DNA of 64,000 nt, taken from assembly GCF_008831285.2 (NCBI RefSeq), contig NC_045143.1, forward strand, positions 19,681,655-19,745,654, written 5' to 3'. This document shows positions 12,061-24,016 of the stretch, in pieces (position 1 is the stretch's first letter; each line of letters opens with the position of its first letter). Source of the DNA: Nymphaea colorata (lineage: Eukaryota > Streptophyta > Magnoliopsida > Nymphaeales > Nymphaeaceae). Both the position numbers and the translations under genes were made by a program. The notes below the pieces were generated by a model, which worked only from the letters and a program-made list of their open reading frames with translations, ran no database searches and had not been told where the DNA came from.

Positions 12061-14728
12061 GGAGTATGACTTTTTGGTCTCTCTTCTTTCCTCAGTACCT
12101 CCCATAACTAGCAATACCATTCAGTGAAACCCTACCGGATGATATTTAATTCACTTTTGAATGTCATCCCTGTTAACGCTGGAACATTTTTTTCTCTTTC
12201 TATTCCCTCTGTTTATTCTTACTTTTTTTTTTTACTTGTTTTCTTCTGTTTATTTAACTACTTGTTGAGCCTCGTCTCTCCTGATAACCCCATCTAAACT
12301 TTCTTTTCCTGGTTTGTTTCCACTGCTCTGTGGTAGAAACAACTCAAGGTCCAAAAGAGGTCTGAAAAGAAGGCTGCTTGCAGCTGTATAGCCAGACATA
12401 GTCAGGTACCTATCTCATCAGTTTTCACTGCTAATGGTAGTTACAGTTACAAGTCTGGCAGATTGAAATTTTGATGGGCCTCTCGTTACAGGTGCCTGCC
12501 GCCCTTTGGGTCATGGAGGCACTTGTTCCATGATGGTCCAACACCACTTTCCTTGCAAACCTCTAATTTCTTCTCTAAAAGAGTGTTCCTCTTTGTTGTT
12601 TCAGCCATCTTTGTTGTTTTAGGCATCGGCTTTTTAAAGCCTTTAAATTTATCAAATGGTTGCAGATATCTTGATCTGCAGGAGAGCTATGATATATGTG
12701 TATCCTTAATTTTCATGTGACACTGATCGACTTTTCGCTTTTGAAAATGGATTTCGTCAAGCGGCATGGAAATGATTATACTCGGACGATACCGGTGTTT
12801 TGGGTACTCTGCCAACATAAACCAGGCCTAATTTCATTAAAGATGCAGAAACATTTTAAGAAAAAAGAAGGGTTTGGGTAAACGTAATTTAGTTTTCTAC
12901 CCTTAATAAATAACTTTCTGTTAAGTTCTGTAACTCGCATTAGTAATTTATGAAATGGGTTCAATGATTTTGATTGTCACTAGTTTTTTGACTTTTTGTT
13001 TTTTCTCTTATTTTCCTCCCTTTTCTTTATTTTTTGCTTATTTCCCCTTACATTTATGTTTTCCTGCCCAGGCCTGGTGGATCTTAGAAAAGAGTTTCCT
13101 AAAGCAATTCATTTACATCATTTCACCAGTAATTCATATATGTAAGTCCTATCGGCCTGAGTTTTTTCTATTACAAAAACTGTGCCTAGTCCTTCTTTGG
13201 CCGGCTCTGCATCGTTTTGATTACTTCAAAGAGCTCTATTTAGCTCTCTAAAACTGATTGTGTTATTTTTGTTATTCGAAGTTTTGAACCAAGTACTTTC
13301 CTAGTGGGGCTTAAATTGGGAAGTGATCTTGTTCAAGGGCGCTCGATGTATTGGAATTTATCTTTCAACTCTTCCCATCTTCGAATATGTGTCTGTTACA
13401 TCGGCGGCGATAGACACAAATGAATAAAACAGAACATGGATATTTGAAATGTAAAATGCCCGTTGTAACAACAAACTGCATAACAAATTCCGTTTATTTG
13501 AACAAGGGAATTCGGGAGAGAGATTGTTCTGTCCTACATGTATCTTATTTATAACGTATTTTCTGAGTCATGCTCTGCCGGATCTTCACTGAACCTGAAA
13601 AACAATGCCTGGTCTCGAGAAATCCCATTGTCATATCTGGGGTGACCAGTGTGAGATCCAGAGCCTCTTGAATCTCATGATATCATTTGTGCCAACAAAG
13701 AATTTCCAAGAGGAAATGCGAAAAGATTTGATTGAACACCACAGTTAAGTATGGACGAGACTGTGCATCCCAAAATCACTGTTTCATGACGGTTTTTCCT
13801 CCCCTTTTTATGCTTTCGAATAGTTTTCATAAAATTGTACTTGTGTGGAATGACGTGCATATAGATGTCCTTGTAAATTCACTTTTCAAAATTGTGGATG
13901 TTAATTTTGTGCTTTAATTTTGAAAAAAAAAACATTATTCGTGAGATTTGTGAATATAAAGGCCTTGCTGTTACCATGTGGTCTGGTGTTTAGAGAATTT
14001 TTACAAACACTCTTCACGAATATGAAGTACTTCAAAATTTACTTTACTGTTCTTTATTTTTGAAAAATTCCTAGTTATTTTATGATTAATTACTTAAGCG
14101 TCCGTAGGTTTGTACTTCATAACTAATTATAAACTATACGATAGTTCATGTGTCACTTAATCTGTATGTCAACGAATCTCCATGTTGAAAATAGGTTATC
14201 TTTATCACGTGCATTTATTTGTTGCCGTCCAATGCTATAATTGTGTTATGAGTGGTGCTAACCACTTAGAAATGCCGAAGGATTATGCTGAATTTATATT
14301 ATTGTTCTCTAGACTTGGGCAACGTTTATTTCAAAACATTGCTCCAGTAGGAAGAGGTTCATCCTTTCATAAAGCTCAACTAATCCATTTAGACAAGGTG
14401 TAAAGGCAGCTTTCTATAAACAAGGGGATCTATATATATTTTTATAGAAGACGGTAATTCTGATTAAACCCTAACATCCACATTTCTATTATAAGAAACC
14501 AAAAATTATATCAGAAATTGGACATCGACAAACGACTGCTACACAGCAAAGCAAAGGGCAAAACATACAAACACAGCGTCCTCTTCAAGCGGAAACCGAA
14601 GGTTGTACGTAGGGAACGCCCAAAGAAGCGAGGGGACTAGCTCTATTCAAGGAATAGTTGTGAAACACCAAAAATGCTGGGGGCAATTTGAACAATTTGT
14701 TAGTGTTTCATAAATTTACCTTAATTTG
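12061..14728. other. Unassigned intergenic stretch
   Basis: This is AT-rich sequence with T-runs and only short ORFs lacking recognisable domains. It may include introns of the possible unit starting near 11640. No LTR, TIR or RNA gene was recognised. Confidence 0.35.
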
Positions 14729-14907
14729 GCTCCTCTATAAGGTGACAAACATGAATTTCCAACAAAAATGTTTGCATTTTCTCTGTCTTCTCCAAAACTT
14801 AAATAACTACACTCAATAGCCCCTTTATAAGGTGACAAAGATGAATTTCCAGCAAAAGCGTTTGCATTTACTCAGTCTTCTCCAAAACTTGTGTGACTAC
14901 ACTGCTT
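14729..14907. repeat. Tandem duplication, two ~90-bp copies
   Basis: Copy A (14729-14818) and copy B (14819-14907) share CTATAAGGTGACAAA, ATGAATTTCC and GTCTTCTCCAAAACTT in the same order, with scattered substitutions. No ORF is involved. Confidence 0.8.
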
Positions 14908-15078
14908 CTATGCTTGGAATCAACATAGTAAACTATACAATGAGAGATAAGTCTATTCAAGATTGGGTTCCTGCGATTCCACACTCCAACAATTGTTAGC
15001 AGGGGCAATGAAAGCCAAGTCAATTTTGTGCCTGCATGACTTGCTTGCTGTGTAATATCGCCATTGTGGGCTTTGCCT

Positions 15079-15240
15079 AAAGCTTTAGCCATCACCATAT
15101 TTTTAGCAATCATGGCATTTGTACCTTCAATTAAGTTTGTACAACTATTCGAGCCAACTCAACTCAAACTTGCTCAAAAAGCTTTACCCATCACCATGTT
15201 TCTAGCAATCATGACATTTTGTACCTTCAATTAAGTTTGC
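15079..15240. repeat. Direct duplication, two ~62-bp copies about 99 bp apart
   Basis: The block starting AAAGCTTTAGCCATCACCAT (15079-15139) is repeated with about five changes at 15178-15240. Both end in GTACCTTCAATTAAGTTTG. The spacer between them is unrelated. Confidence 0.8.
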
Positions 15241-15336
15241 CAACCAACACTCTCAAAAGAACATCACCTCGAAGTTCACAAATTTTTTGAAACCACTTCA
15301 CTGTTTAGGAAAAAAAAATTTGTTTACATTGTTTAT

Positions 15337-15602
15337 TGGAGAGGAAAATCAGTTTGCTGATTTTTAAGAATCAAGAAAAATCTTTCCTATACGTCAAAGA
15401 GGAAAATCAAAAAGTGAAATTTCAAGAAAGAAATTATAATCTTTCCTTCTATCACAAGATTGTGATCATTCAATCCCAAAATTTGTGGGATTTGTATATA
15501 CTTGTAAAGTTGTATAAATACCTCATCATATATGAAATGAATTATCTCGGTTGGCTCACTCATCTTCTTCTTTTCTCTCGTTTCATCACGTTCTTCTTCA
15601 CA
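15337..15602 (+). repeat. 5' LTR of the copia element (266 bp)
   Basis: It begins TGGAGAGGAAAATC and ends CTTCTTCACA directly against the primer site. A TATA-like TTGTATAAATACC sits at about 15512-15524. The first ~200 bases match 20792-20994. Confidence 0.9.
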
Positions 15603-15614
15603 TGGTATCAGAGC
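15603..15614 (+). other. Primer binding site, initiator tRNA-Met
   Basis: TGGTATCAGAGC is a perfect 12-base match to the complement of the initiator tRNA-Met 3' end. It starts with no spacer after the LTR's terminal CA. Confidence 0.95.
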
Positions 15615-16487
15615 AACAGTAGAAAGAAACGTGAGAAGAGGTGGCCATCGTTGATCTATCCAGTCGTTGGGACCAGAGAGTTGGGCGGAAGTTGTGCCCT
15701 AATCTTTTCTCTGGTTCTCTGTGCTGAGGATCTTGCTTTGTCCTCAACTCCTCGCTCTCCGTAAGAACCCATCTCTGTGGGAAGTTCTCCCGCAGCACCA
15801 TCGGTCGACGTCGCTCTCAGACCAGGAGGTGTTTACGTCTCTCTATTGCTCTCTCCTTCTCTTTCTTCTCAGAGATCAGAGGGGAAGAGGTCGTTTGGCA
15901 GGGCAGACTCAGCGTGTGTGCTGGTCATCTTCATCATCGCGCTTAGACCTCCGTTTCTGAGCCTTTTTTTTTCCTGAGTCTCGCTCTATTCTTCAAAAGG
16001 ATCGTCGCTCACTCCCTGCCCTCGAGCTTCGCCTGGTACATCACTCGCCGGTCGTTTTTCCGCTGCTGCACCCCTCGCCGGTCGGTTTTTCTGCCCGCCG
16101 ATCGCTTCCTGTTGACACTGCCTCCTCTGTTCTTGGGTTTTCCCTAAGTCGAAGCAGAGGAGACCCTACCGACATCTCCAACCACTCGCCGCTCGACCCT
16201 TGCTCGACGAGCTCTGCCCATCGCTTGCCCCTTTCCCGACGAGCTCCTCTTTGATTCGTTCCCAGATTGCTCCAGGGCCTTCCCCATCGTCGTCCTCAAG
16301 CAGCGTAACGTGGAGTCGGTGCTCTTCAGGGGGAGGAAGGTAACAGAGAGGACCAACGCCGAGGCACTCGAATACTCCAGGGAGTCGATTCTCGAGTCGA
16401 GTGCTCCCTCTTCTATTCGGATTTGGATTTGGATCTGAAGCTTCGCGCACTAATTTTTGTTCGCATTCAAATTTTTTTTTTTTTACT
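15615..16487 (+). other. Untranslated leader of the copia element
   Basis: About 870 bases of CT- and GC-rich sequence with short ORFs in several frames lie between primer site and gag. It ends in a 13-base T run before the gag ATG. No domain was recognised. An antisense ORF at 16166-16606 overlaps it without any recognisable motif. Confidence 0.6.
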
Positions 16488-17350
16488 ATGACGACAACAA
16501 CTGTGGTTGATCGACCTACTAGTGAACAGAATGAATCAACTTTCATCATGCACCACTCTGATAATCCTGGTGCTATTCTAGTGAGAAATCCTCTTGTTGG
16601 CGACAACTATTCCACATGGCGACGGGCAATGAAGATGGCCCTTAGTGCTAAGAACAAGTTCGGATTTGTTGATGGTTCTATTCCGAAACCAACAACCACT
16701 AGTTCAGACTATATGGGATGGGTTCGCTGTAATGATTTGGTTCTATCATGGATTCTCAATCCATTATCCAAGAAGATAGCAAATAACGTCATCTATGCCA
16801 ATGAAGCTCACGAAGTTTGGATTGATCTGCAAGTACGTTTCTCTCAAGGTAACGCTACTCGTATTTATCAATTGAAGACAATGATATCTGATTTATGTCA
16901 AGAACAAAATTCATTGGCTGTCTACTTTACTACACTCAAAACTTTTTGGGATGAACTTGGTTCTTTTCGACTGTGTCTGCATGTACTTGTGGTGCATTCA
17001 AAGAGTTTCATTCATGTCAAGATCAGGAAAAAGTTTATAAGTTTTTAATGGGGTTGAATGAAAGTTTTAGCAATCTTCGTAGTCAGATTCTTGCTATCGA
17101 TCCTCTACCCAACATTAATAGGGTCTATGCTATGTTGCTTCAAGAAAAGACTCAACACCTTCTCACACCAAAAATGTCTACATCCAATAACATAGCTCTT
17201 GCAGCCAGGTCTTCTCCTGCATCATATCCCAAAAAGAATATAGTAAGGACACCTAATGCTACTCGCAATCGTTCTCGACCAAAATATGATCATTGTGGAA
17301 TGCTCAGGCATATAAAATCACGATGTTATGTGCTTCATGGATATCCTCCA
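16488..17350 (+). pseudogene. gag of the copia element, frameshifted
   Basis: Gag is the particle protein. I take the ATG at 16488 (MTTTTVVDRPTSE) rather than the upstream ATG of the same open frame, because copia gag starts shortly before the conserved NPLVGDNYSTWRRAM block (about 16590-16635), which follows. The UBN2-type core continues to about 16970, where the frame shifts (SFRLCLH versus the expected CTCGAFKE, which is in the frame opening at 16973). The zinc knuckle near 17285-17330 reads YDHCGMLRHIKSRC: its first Cys is replaced by Tyr, so zinc binding is doubtful. HGYPP follows, as in many copia gags. Confidence 0.87.
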
Positions 17351-19084
17351 AATCTTCCTAAGGCTGCAGGATCAACTGGTGATTCTTCTAAAATTGACAA
17401 GGTGCAACAGGGAGGAACATTGGCTAACAATGTAAAAGTCAATGTTGTTTTGTTACAACTTACCGAAGAACAGGTCAGTCAATTGACATCTTGGTTAAAT
17501 GTTGATACTTCACCAGCTGCTGCTAATATAGCAGGTAAACAATCATTTCCACCTCATTTTCCTTGGGTTATTGACACCGGAGCCTCAGACCACATGACAC
17601 CTCATTTACATTTGCTCTCTAATATCAGAACTCTACCAAAACATCGTGTGATCAACCTCCCAAATGGACACCAAACACTAGTCTCTATTACTGGAACCAT
17701 TTATCTTTCAGCCACTATTCAGCTTACTGATGTCCTATATATTTCTGATTTTAAATACAATTTATTATCAGTTCCAAAGTTTACCAAGACCACTAATTGT
17801 ATTGCTGTTTTTCTTTCAACCTATTGTGCTTTCCAGGACCTTTTGTCGAGGAAGCTGATTGGAGTGGGTAACTTGAGCGGTGGACTTTACCATCTTCTTC
17901 TTCCAACTGCTTCACATGCTTTGTTTGCTTCTCCTAGTAATAAGACAGCTCATATATGGCATATGAGACTTGAACATCCTTCATTTGATAAGACTTTTTC
18001 ATTGAATGAAAACATTTCTATTTCCAAGCATGATTCTCCATGTGATGCATGTCTTAAAGCTAAGTTCACTCGTTTGCCTTTTCCAACTAGTACTAGTAGA
18101 GCAAGTGATCCGTTAGGCTTGATTCATTGTGATATTTGAGGAGGATATGCTATGCCATCACACACGGGAGCACATTACTTTCTCACCATAGTAGATGATT
18201 TTACACGAACGACTTGGGACTTCTTGATGAGGTTCAAATATGAAACATTTTCCTAGTTAACTCGTTTTTGTGCAACGGTTTTTACTCAATTCAATACTCA
18301 TGTGAAATGTGTTCGGAATGATAATGGTGCTGAATTTACAGCTAATAATATGCAAGCATATTTTCATGACCATGGCATAGAACATCAAACTTCATGTGTT
18401 GGAACTCCTCAACAAAATGGGCGTGTTGAGAGAAAGTATCGTCATCTATTAGAGGTGGCACGAGCACTTCAGTTTCAAGCAAATTTGCCTATTACTTTTT
18501 GGGGTGAATGTATTTTGACTGCAACTTTTTTAATAAATAGAATTCCATCAACTCTTTTAAATGACAAGTCTCCATTTAAACTTCTTTATAATAAAAAACC
18601 CAAGTATGCAGACTTGCGTGTTTTTGGATGCTTGTGTTATGCCAAAAATTTAAATCCACTGCATAAGTTCTCATCACGTGCACACAAATGTGTTTTTGTA
18701 GGTTATCCTCACAACCAAAAAGGGTATCGTGTGTATGATTTAGATACCAAACAAATTTTTACAAGCAGAGACAAAACCTTTTTTGAGGATCATCTTCCAT
18801 TTCTGACAAAAACTTATCATCCTAATGATTTGAACAACGTCGTTTTGCCTAAACCCCAAGATGATTATCTCGATGAGAAGTATATGTCACCGTGTGAGCA
18901 TGACATTCCAGAAAATTCTTCCCCACTATCATCTATTCACGAGTCCATCAATAATGACCAAAATCAGCCAATCTCTCATGTTTCATATCAACTACCTATG
19001 TCAGACCTTTCACCTTCTCCAGACTCACTTGCTCTACACTGATCTAGTCGTACTCGTCATTCCCCTTCTTACCTTCAAGACTAT
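17351..19084 (+). pseudogene. Protease and integrase of the copia element, three stops
   Basis: Protease: FPWVIDTGASDHMTPH at about 17560-17605, with the D-T-G-A-S active site intact. Integrase: the pre-integrase block HIWHMRLEHPS (about 17950), C-D-A-C-x-x-x-K (18045), the first catalytic Asp in HCDI, the second in VRNDNGAEF (about 18310) and the Glu in NGRVERKYRH (about 18420). The FGCLCYA and VFVGYPHNQKGYRVYD wording of the copia integrase tail follows. In-frame stops lie at 18137 (TGA, where Trp is expected), 18254 (TAG) and 19040 (TGA). It is non-functional as it stands. Confidence 0.9.
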
Positions 19085-20781
19085 GTGTGTCCCAGTGTGA
19101 TGGTTACAAGTTCACCGCCTAAGGAATCTACTTCAACTAAGCAATCCTCAGGTACACGTTATCTCATACACAATTATCTGCCTATTCACAAATTCTCTAA
19201 ATCTCATTATGCCTTTTTAACATCCAGAGTGATGTTGAACCTAGCTCGTATGCAGACGCCGTTAAGTATCAACATTGGCGAAGTGCTATGGCTGATGAGA
19301 TTTGGGCTCTTGAACAAAACAGTACATGGTCTACTACTACTTTGCCTCCAAACAAACGTTCAATTGGATGTCGTTGGGTTTATAGGATAAAACGGCAGTC
19401 AGATGGAAGTATTGAACGCTACAAAGCCAGACTTGTCGCCAAAGGCTACACTCAACTAGAGGGACTTGATTACCATGAGACATTTGCTCCAGTTGCAAAA
19501 TTAACAACCATGTGCACGCTCCTTGCTCTTGCCTCTATTCAAGGATGGTATCTATATCAAATGGATTTGAGTAATGCATTTATACATGGAGAATTACATG
19601 AGGAAATATATATGACCATTCCACCAGGCCTCTTGCGTGAGGGGGAGTATACTAGTAATAAAGTGTGTCGCCTTCATAAGTCTTTGTATGGACTCAAGCA
19701 AGCGCCACGTAACTGGTTTCACAAGCTGTTATCAGCACTCAAAGGCGCTGGTTTCATTCAATCATCAGCTCACAACACTCTCTTTACTCGGAAACATGAA
19801 AAACAATTTATTGTTATTCTTGTCTATGTTGATGATCTTATTATCGCAGGAAATAATGAACCATGAATTGCTTTAGTTAAGCAATATTTACATTCAAAAT
19901 TTCATATTAAGGACTTGGGAAAACTTAAGTATTTTCTTGGCATAGAAGTTGCAAGAGCACCATCGAGAATTTTTCTAAGTCAAAGAAAATATATTGTAGA
20001 TATTTTGAATGATGCAGGTTTGATGGGAGCCAAGCCTATAGACTTTCCAATGGAGCAAAAATTGCGATTAACTCCCAATGATGGTATTCCACTGAAAGAT
20101 CCAGCTAAATACAAGAGGTTAGTTGGACGTTTGATCTATTTAACCATTACTCGTCCAAACATAATGTATTCAGTCCAAGTTCTCAGTCAGTTCATGCAAT
20201 TGCTACGAACTACACACTATGAAGCGACACTTAGAGTTTTGAAGTATTTGAAGGCTTCACCAGCAAAAGGAATACTTTTATCCTCATCAAGTGCAAAACA
20301 ATTGAAGGCCTATTGTGACTCAGATTGGGCTAGCTGTCTTACCACTCGTAAATCAGTTAGTGGATATATTGTGTTCTTGGGGAATAGTCCTATCTCTTGG
20401 AAATCAAAGAAACAGTCTACTATTGCCAGATCGTCTGCTGAAGCAGAATACCAAACAATGGCTTTGACAACTTGTGAAGTTGTTTGGTTAAAAGCCTTAT
20501 TGAATGACTTGGGATGGAGTCATGATAAACCAGTCAATTTATATTGCGACAATCAAGCTGCTCTGCATATTTCAGCAAATCTAGTTTTTCATGAAAGAAC
20601 GAAACACCTAGAGCTAGATTGTCACTTTGTAAGAGAAAAAATTCAGCAAGGAATAATTCGGGCTCACCATGTATCATCATGTTTGCAACTAGCTGATATT
20701 TTCACTAAACCATTAGGGAGAGACAGTTTTCAAACTTTAAGAATCAAGTTGGGTGTTTCAGATTTGCACACACCAACTTGA
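19085..20781 (+). pseudogene. RT and RNase H of the copia element, broken
   Basis: RT opens at 19288 with GCRWVYRIKRQSDGS and continues through RLVAKGYTQ, YHETFAPVAK, QMDLSNAFIHGEL and the catalytic YVDDLIIAG (about 19825-19850). A TGA at 19864 then interrupts it. The frame resumes and runs to 20781 with GKLKYFLGIEV, TITRPNIMYSVQ and RNase H (YCDSDWASC, SKKQSTIARSSAEAEY, LYCDNQAALHI, RTKHLELDCHFVREK, LADIFTKPLG). Upstream, the frame changes between 19085 and 19290. The end stop overlaps the polypurine tract. Confidence 0.92.
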
Positions 20782-20791
20782 GGGGGAGTAT
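20780..20791 (+). other. Polypurine tract of the copia element
   Basis: GAGGGGGAGTAT lies immediately before the TG of the 3' LTR and overlaps the RNase H stop codon (TGA at 20779-20781). Confidence 0.9.
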
Positions 20792-20994
20792 TGGAGAGGA
20801 AAATCAGTTTGCTGATTTTCAGGAATCAAGAAAAATCTTTCCTATATGTCAAGGAGGAAAATCAGAAAGTGAAATTTCAGGAAAGAAATTATAATCTTTC
20901 CTTCTATCACAAGATTGTGATCATTCAATCCCAAAATTTGTGGGATTTGTATGTACTTGTAAAGTTGTATAAATACCTCATCATATATGAATGG
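20792..20994 (+). repeat. 3' LTR of the copia element, missing its last ~63 bp
   Basis: It matches 15337 onward through CATCATATATGA, then stops; the CT-rich end of the 5' LTR (about 15542-15602) is absent. The homology ends next to TTTAT (20995-20999), the same 5-mer as before the 5' LTR. Confidence 0.85.
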
Positions 20995-20999
20995 TTTAT

Positions 21000-22148
21000 A
21001 TTTTTTGTTATGCATATATAATTTATGTAATCATGTATACACAACGACTTATGAGACTCACAAGTGCTCACAAGCGTGTCTCTATGAAGCTTAAGTAAGA
21101 CAAAATCAAACTCTAATGAGGTGATATTCAAATTAAGACAAAATCTTGAAACTTACTTAAGATTCAAGAAAACACCCCAACAAATTATAATATTTTCTTG
21201 TTTTAAATATCAAATCTTCACTTTTTCCAAGATATTATTTTGATATTTGCAATATTACAAAATATCTCTTTTTGGCTCTATGATGAACAGGAACTATAGT
21301 CATCGTCCATCTATTTTGATAATTTATTTTCAGGAAAACTTGAAAAACTTGCTTTTGCAAAGCATGACAAGTTGAAGTCATGTTTTGCAAAACATGTAAT
21401 TTACAAGTATGTTCCTAATACTTATTTCCTCAAACAAGCTGAAAACTTTGGCTTTCAAAACTATCTTCAAATATAAGTTATCTTTTAGTTGAGTTCTAGT
21501 GACTATATTTAAAGAACTCAAATGATCTTACAAATGTCACTTTTAAACAAATTGTTTTCTATACTATTTGGCTATCCCAACAATTCAATCTTAAGTTTCT
21601 AAAGTTACTAATTATAAGAGTTCGTTAACACTTAAGACCATAGTTCTAGACCTGATGACACTTTTTTTAGTCAAACCATATTTTAATCATTTCAAAATTT
21701 GTCTTAATATTTTAAAAAAACTTTATTTAGACTTGAGCACACATGCATATAGGATTCAGGACAACATTTCAAATATCAGAATGTGCAAAGATGCTAGTTC
21801 TTGGTCGGGTTACCCCCAATAAAGGCATTGGGAATAGCCAAACCTAATACCCACAAACAAGTCCATTTCTCTCTTATTTCAAAATAAAACCTCATTTCTT
21901 TGAAGTGCTCCAAAACCAAAATAAATTTTGGGGATTCAACACAACCTTTCTATATTATGATTTTAGTTACCTCAACAATGATAATATTTGTTGTTTATTA
22001 ATTTATGCAGACATCAAATGGAGAATAAAATTTAGCTGTACCAATGAAGAGGCTGGTATAGTAGAATTTTATGGTTTCATCTTGGTTTTGGATGTATTAG
22101 AGAGAATAATGCTAAGTAATATAGGTTTTTTATGGTTTCCATTTGAAT
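21000..22148. other. AT-rich stretch between two copia elements
   Basis: No gene was recognised. A 113-codon ORF at 21905-22246 runs into the next element's LTR and has no known domain; most of it is likely chance. Confidence 0.4.
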
Positions 22149-22153
22149 TCTTG
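22149..22153. repeat. Target site duplication TCTTG (left)
   Basis: It is identical to 27348-27352 on the other side of the 22154-27347 element. Confidence 0.93.
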
Positions 22154-22365
22154 TGTTGCAGATTGAAGGATGGAGGAGAGAGAGAGAGAGCGAGTGAGAT
22201 AGAAAACTTTTCTTCGTTGCATCACGTAACCCTAATCTCATATTAAAAGAGATCAGAGTGTCGACAATACGTATTTATAATTTTAGTCCACTAAAAGTTA
22301 GAAAATAATAAGTAGACCCACTTTTACTTTCTAATATTTCAGAAAGACTCTAGAAAACTTTAACA
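22154..22365 (-). repeat. 3' LTR of the minus-strand copia element (212 bp)
   Basis: On the plus strand it runs TGTTGCAGATTG to ACTTTAACA. It is colinear with 27122-27347. The length difference comes mostly from the GA microsatellite. Confidence 0.93.
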
Positions 22366-22374
22366 CTCCCCCTC
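22366..22374 (-). other. Polypurine tract of the minus-strand copia element
   Basis: The plus strand reads CTCCCCCTC, that is GAGGGGGAG on the element strand. It directly precedes the 3' LTR and overlaps the end of the RNase H frame. Confidence 0.88.
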
Positions 22375-24016
22375 AAGCTGCAGCATACATATCAATCATG
22401 CTCAACTTGTTACATCTTCTCAAGAAATCTCCGATGGGAAGACCTTTGGTAAACATATCTGCTGCTTGATCTTTCGAGGAAACATGAATCATGCTAATGA
22501 CACCTTCTTGTACCAAATTTTGAACATAATTGCAATCCACTTCGATGTGTTTCGTCCTCCCTTGAAAAACGGGGTTATTTGCAATGTAAGTTGCTGCTCT
22601 ATTATCACAATACATCTTCATAAGAAGTTTCACTGAAGTTCCTAATTCTAGAAGCGCTGATTTGACCCATGACATTTCAGCCGCAGTTTGAGTCATCGCC
22701 CTATATTCAGACTTAGCACTAGATCTAGCAACCACATTTTGTTTCTTGCTTCTCCAAGAAATAAGATTGCCACCAATAAAGACACAAAAACCTGTAGTTG
22801 ATCTTTTGTCATTTACTGACCATGCATAATCAACATTACTATATGCTTCTATATCCACACATTCTCCTTTTTTAAACCATAACCCCTTTCTCGGGGCTGC
22901 TTTCAAGTACTTTACCACCATTAAAGTAGCCTCCCAATGAATTTTTTGAGGTTTTTTCATGAATTGACTTAGCATATTCACAGTAAAGCTGATGTCAGGT
23001 TGAATGATGGTCAAGCATAAAAGTTTCCCTATCAAAGATCTATAAGAATGAGAGTCAAAAGCTTCTGATTCATCATCATGAATATGAATTCGAAGATTCA
23101 TAAAAAGTGTAGCAGGTTTGACTCCTAATAACCATATTTCCTACAAAAGATCAAGAACATATTTCCTTTAAAACATCACAATCCCTTTACTACTATGGGT
23201 CACTTCAATACCAAAGAAAAAATAAAGTTCTTTTGTGACAAAGTGTTTCTGTAGAAACTCCTTTGTTTGAACTATCTTTTGAGTACTTTCTCCAGTGATG
23301 ACAATATCATCAACATGTACAATCAATATCACTATACCAAAAGTCCACCGCTTGATAAACAACGAGTGATTAAGCTGGGATCTTCGAAATCTACATTTAG
23401 AGACAACCTCACTTAGCTTATGGAACCATGCACGGGGACTTTGTTTAAACTCATAGATAGCCTTTTTGAGTTTGCATACCTTGGAACACTCTCTTTGTCG
23501 TTCGCAACCAGGTGGTTGTTGCATATAGACTATTTTAGAGAGATCACCATATAGAAATGCATTTTCACATCAAGCTAAAAAAGAGGTTAGAATTGCGAGA
23601 GATATAATTAGGCAAATAGTACCTAACCGTGCCACAGGCAAAAATGTCTCGAAGAAGTCCACCACATAAGTCTGTGTATATCCTTTAGCTACAAGACGAG
23701 CTTTGAAGCGCTCTACGAACCCATCAAAATGATATTTGATGGTGAATACCCATTTGGAGCCGACAACATCATAATTCACCAGTGGGTCCACTAAGTCCCA
23801 AGTCTCCCTAGAAAGAAGAGCATCCATTTCCTCCTGCATGGTGTGCTTCCATCGTGAATCTAATAAGGCTTGGTGGTGAGAAGTCGGAATGGTGTGACTA
23901 GTCATAGCTTGATCAAACTGCACCAAACTTGTGCTCAAATGGTCCATAGAAACCGAGTTAGAGATCAGATGTTTTGCACTGTCGTTGGAGCTTGCGTATG
24001 GCAATAGGTAGATCAT
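22373..24016 (-). pseudogene. RT and RNase H of the minus-strand copia element
   Basis: Three open pieces remain. 24016-23570 holds the RT start (ALLDSRWKHTMQEEMDAL, GSKWVFTIKYHFDG, ARLVAKGYTQ). 23524-23168 holds KVCKLKKAIYEFKQSPRAW and the catalytic motif as VHVDDIVITG, with the usual Tyr replaced by His. 23101-22373 holds the RT end and RNase H (PDISFTVNMLSQF, STTGFCVFIGGNLISW, SSAKSEYRAM, MYCDNRAATYIANNPVF, RTKHIEVDCNYV, AADMFTKGLP). The pieces are in different frames with sequence lost around 23545 and 23135. Confidence 0.92.

Larger units (their letters stand above)
15337..20994 (+). mobile_element. Ty1/copia retrotransposon, decayed, with truncated 3' LTR
   Basis: The order is LTR, primer site, leader, gag, protease, integrase, RT, RNase H, polypurine tract, LTR; integrase before RT is diagnostic of Ty1/copia. 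The 5' LTR is 266 bp and the 3' LTR only about 203 bp. TTTAT occurs directly outside both ends (15332-15336 and 20995-20999), consistent with a 5-bp target duplication. Gag-pol is broken by four in-frame stops and at least two frameshifts. About seven differences between the LTRs over 200 bp, all transitions, suggest a moderately old insertion. Short LTRs and pol wording suggest an Ale- or Ivana-like lineage; I cannot choose between them. Confidence 0.9.

Noticed and set aside
15336-15764. 142-codon ORF at the copia 5' LTR
   Set aside because: It runs from a TTG through LTR, primer site and leader. Its counterpart at 20791-21021 is just the 3' LTR.
16166-16606. 146-codon antisense ORF over the copia leader and gag start
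   Set aside because: It has no domain or conserved motif and overlaps the true gag frame. It is a GC-rich leader shadow.
21905-22246. 113-codon ORF before the minus-strand copia element
   Set aside because: It continues into the element's LTR and microsatellite. The upstream part has no recognised domain, so I cannot support a gene.
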